From NCBI GenBank assembly GCA_963539695.1, contig CAUTOC010000007.1:4332-68331 (forward strand): a stretch of 64,000 nucleotides of DNA, given 5' to 3'. Below the pieces are notes generated by a model that saw nothing but the letters and a program-made list of their open reading frames with translations, had not been told where the DNA came from and searched no databases. Every line of letters begins with the position of its first letter. The first letter of the stretch is position 1. Below, piece by piece: positions 62,670-64,000 of the stretch. A program made the translations under genes and the position numbers. This stretch comes from Catonella sp963539695. Lineage in GTDB: Bacteria > Bacillota > Clostridia > Lachnospirales > Lachnospiraceae.

Positions 62670-62698
62670 TTGACAAATACAATTATCCGTTGTATAAT
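62670..62698 (+). promoter_or_regulatory. thiT promoter
   Basis: A perfect TTGACA at 62670-62675 and a perfect TATAAT at 62693-62698, 17 bases apart. The transcript would begin near 62705, just before the riboswitch. Confidence 0.85.
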
Positions 62699-62705
62699 AT
62701 TTTTG

Positions 62706-62821
62706 CTGGGGGTGCCTTTGGCTGAGATGAAGTTAAACTTCAGACCCTTATTACTTGAACCGGATAATACCGGCGTAAGGAAGCAGATAAGGACTCCTTA
62801 CGCTATCATGCTTTAAGGAGG
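62706..62821 (+). ncRNA. TPP riboswitch with translational control
   Basis: The aptamer shows the conserved THI pieces in order: GGGGTGCC, GGCTGAGATGAA, CAGACCCTT, GAACCGGATAATACCGG and CGTAAGGAAG. Downstream, TCCTTACGC at 62795-62803 can pair with GCGTAAGGA of the aptamer (62773-62781), and CTCCTTA at 62794-62800 can instead pair with TAAGGAG (62814-62820), the ribosome site of thiT. The two pairings exclude each other. With TPP bound the aptamer keeps its 3' strand, and the ribosome site is covered, so translation is off. No T run is present, so the control is over ribosome binding. Confidence 0.92.
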
Positions 62822-62828
62822 TTTTTTT

Positions 62829-63542
62829 ATGTCTTTACTTGCAATGCCTACAGTGAATGACTGGGGCGAAAATGTGTTTAAGCTCACAACTATAGGTCTT
62901 ATTTCAGTTGGTATATTAATACCCGTATTTGTCATAGCGGCTGTTATTTTAAGACCTAAGACAACGGGAAAAGTAAGTGCTATGGCTACTACACAGCTTG
63001 TATTTTCTGCTGCTGCAATGGCTCTTGCCATAGTAACTGCGGAAATCAAGTTTACCAGACTGCCTATGGGCGGTTCCATCACACTCTTCAGTATGCTTTT
63101 CATAGTGCTTATCGGTTATTGGTATGGGCTTAAAGCAGGGCTTATGACCGGATTCGCCTATGGTTTACTCCAATTTTTTATGGATCCCGTTTTCTACAGT
63201 CCTATGCAGCTTCTTATTGATTATCCGCTTGCTTTTGGTGCACTCGGACTTTCAGGACTTTTCTCTGAAAAGAAAAACGGACTTTTAAAGGGATATATAC
63301 TGGGTGTAACGGGAAGATACATATTCGCTTTTATTTCAGGTATTATATTCTTCGGGCATTATGCACCTGAGGGTACACCTGCCGCAGTATATTCACTTAG
63401 CTATAATGCAACATACATAGTTCCTGAAGCTATAGCTACCATAGTTATAATAAGCATACCGGCAGTAAGTAAGGCTATGAACTATGTAAAAGGGAAAGCT
63501 GCTTATTCAAGCTGGAACAACAGACAAACTGTAACAAAATAA
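62829..63542 (+). CDS. thiT: Thiamine transporter ThiT (ECF S-component)
   Basis: The 237-residue membrane protein binds thiamine for the energy-coupling factor transporter. GYWYGLKAGLMTGFAYGLLQ and DPVFYSPMQLLIDYPLAFG are family hallmarks; YNATYIVPEAI near the end carries the conserved Asn. It has seven hydrophobic segments, one more than the usual six, because of an added N-terminal helix (about residues 18-42). The gene is under the TPP riboswitch. The shared ECF ATPase and T genes are not in the window. Confidence 0.92.
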   Translation: MSLLAMPTVNDWGENVFKLTTIGLISVGILIPVFVIAAVILRPKTTGKVSAMATTQLVFSAAAMALAIVTAEIKFTRLPMGGSITLFSMLFIVLIGYWYGLKAGLMTGFAYGLLQFFMDPVFYSPMQLLIDYPLAFGALGLSGLFSEKKNGLLKGYILGVTGRYIFAFISGIIFFGHYAPEGTPAAVYSLSYNATYIVPEAIATIVIISIPAVSKAMNYVKGKAAYSSWNNRQTVTK

Positions 63543-63616
63543 TAACACACTTAAATAATAAATTATATACAAAAATTTTTATACATATAAAGACTTTTAC
63601 TCTTCACTTACCGGCA

Positions 63617-63651
63617 AAAAGCCGAATGGACAATAAAGTCATTCGGCTTTT
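63617..63651. terminator. Strong bidirectional terminator after thiT
   Basis: AAAAGCCGAATG and CATTCGGCTTTT form a 12-base-pair stem with an 11-base loop. It serves thiT and the convergent gene. Confidence 0.85.
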
Positions 63652-63673
63652 CGCTGCTTATAAAAATAAAACA

Positions 63674-64000
63674 TTAAACTCTACTTAACAGATAAAAACT
63701 CATCTTATCAAGATGTTCTATCTCTTTAATTACATATTTTCTCTTTTTACCATTTCCTCTAAACATTTTATTATACTCACCTTCTGAATATAACCACCCA
63801 CAAAATGTTTCCTTTCGACCTCTAACAAAATTAATTACATTGAATATTTTAGCCTTTATTATGTCCTCTATTTTAGACGCATCACTTGGTACAAAAATGA
63901 TATTATCTACTTCTGCATCATACAAATAATCAAAAATTTTTTTCCATTTTTCTATAGAAAATTCAGTTGAAAGCCGGTATAAAATAACTGTCTGTCTGTC
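63674..64000 (-). CDS. Unidentified gene, 5' part outside the window
   Basis: The last 109 codons are present, with no start in the window: the frame is open from 64000 down to the stop. It contains YRLSTEFSIEKWKKIFDYLY, VDNIIFVPSDASKI, and NFVRGRKETFCGWLYSEGEY. It has no membrane segment. I do not recognise the family; a link to cell-surface polysaccharide or methyltransferase proteins is only a feeling. Confidence 0.55.
   Translation of the reverse strand, partial: DRQTVILYRLSTEFSIEKWKKIFDYLYDAEVDNIIFVPSDASKIEDIIKAKIFNVINFVRGRKETFCGWLYSEGEYNKMFRGNGKKRKYVIKEIEHLDKMSFYLLSRV

Noticed and set aside
63674..64000. Cas2-like protein at the right edge
   Set aside because: The length and the start VILYRLS are only superficially similar; no Cas2 motif, cas genes or repeats are seen.

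Overview
The window reads as a chromosomal segment of a low-GC, strictly anaerobic Firmicute, most likely a member of the Lachnospiraceae. The evidence is a pyruvate:ferredoxin oxidoreductase of the one-chain type, pyruvate phosphate dikinase, rubrerythrin, a ThiT-type thiamine transporter behind a TPP riboswitch, a one-chain PurL, strong AGGAGG ribosome binding sites, and several proteins with the closest feel to Lachnospiraceae families. The species cannot be fixed from the sequence. No rRNA, tRNA, CRISPR array or intact insertion sequence was found.

Layout. 1-4000: the start of an adenine DNA methyltransferase gene (cut by the window edge), rlmD, and a chimeric junction where a truncated acetyltransferase runs into a small membrane protein. 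4000-11240: a minus-strand block with metA (overlapping ligA), ligA, rluF, an exported protein and a TetM/EF-G-like GTPase fused to a Rae1/YacP nuclease domain. 11380-14710: an envelope-stress set resembling Bacillus ydjGHI (TPM protein, zinc-ribbon membrane protein, SPFH protein). 14840-16200: a RclA/Har-like disulfide reductase. 16390-23250: uvrB, an exported thioredoxin, uvrA, lrgA and lrgB, all on the minus strand, with a LexA/DinR-type box before uvrA. 23250-25480: a decayed accessory patch made of broken Rpn/PD-(D/E)XK family genes and a duplicated leader. 25500-27200: a peroxiredoxin and a divergent AraC regulator sharing an inverted repeat. 27260-33460: ppdK, gpmI and a MocR-type regulator. 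33640-37170: an ABC-F ATPase, an unknown protein and a spore-photoproduct-lyase-like radical SAM protein in one plus-strand operon. 37170-46030: an exported subtilase, purL, small membrane proteins (one broken) and an exported tandem phosphatase. 46300-51210: pyruvate:ferredoxin oxidoreductase and, divergently, a protein with a FliM-like N-terminal motif plus a small membrane exporter. 51270-55190: 2-isopropylmalate synthase with an AraC-type DNA-binding domain at its C-terminus, a nudC gene broken by an in-frame stop, and ung. 55290-61750: a repeat-rich membrane protein beside cheV, then a four-gene two-component operon. 61880-64000: rubrerythrin and thiT, divergent, with two Fur-type boxes between them, and the 3' part of an unidentified gene.

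The two most unusual features are both gene fusions read in one uninterrupted frame: LeuA joined to an AraC helix-turn-helix domain (51273-53270), which would couple a leucine-sensing biosynthetic enzyme directly to DNA binding, and a ribosomal-protection-type GTPase joined to a Rae1-type ribosomal A-site endonuclease domain (8631-11237). Regulation worth noting is the TPP riboswitch, whose two alternative hairpins can be read directly and imply control of ribosome access, and Fur-type boxes near the iron proteins rubrerythrin and pyruvate:ferredoxin oxidoreductase.
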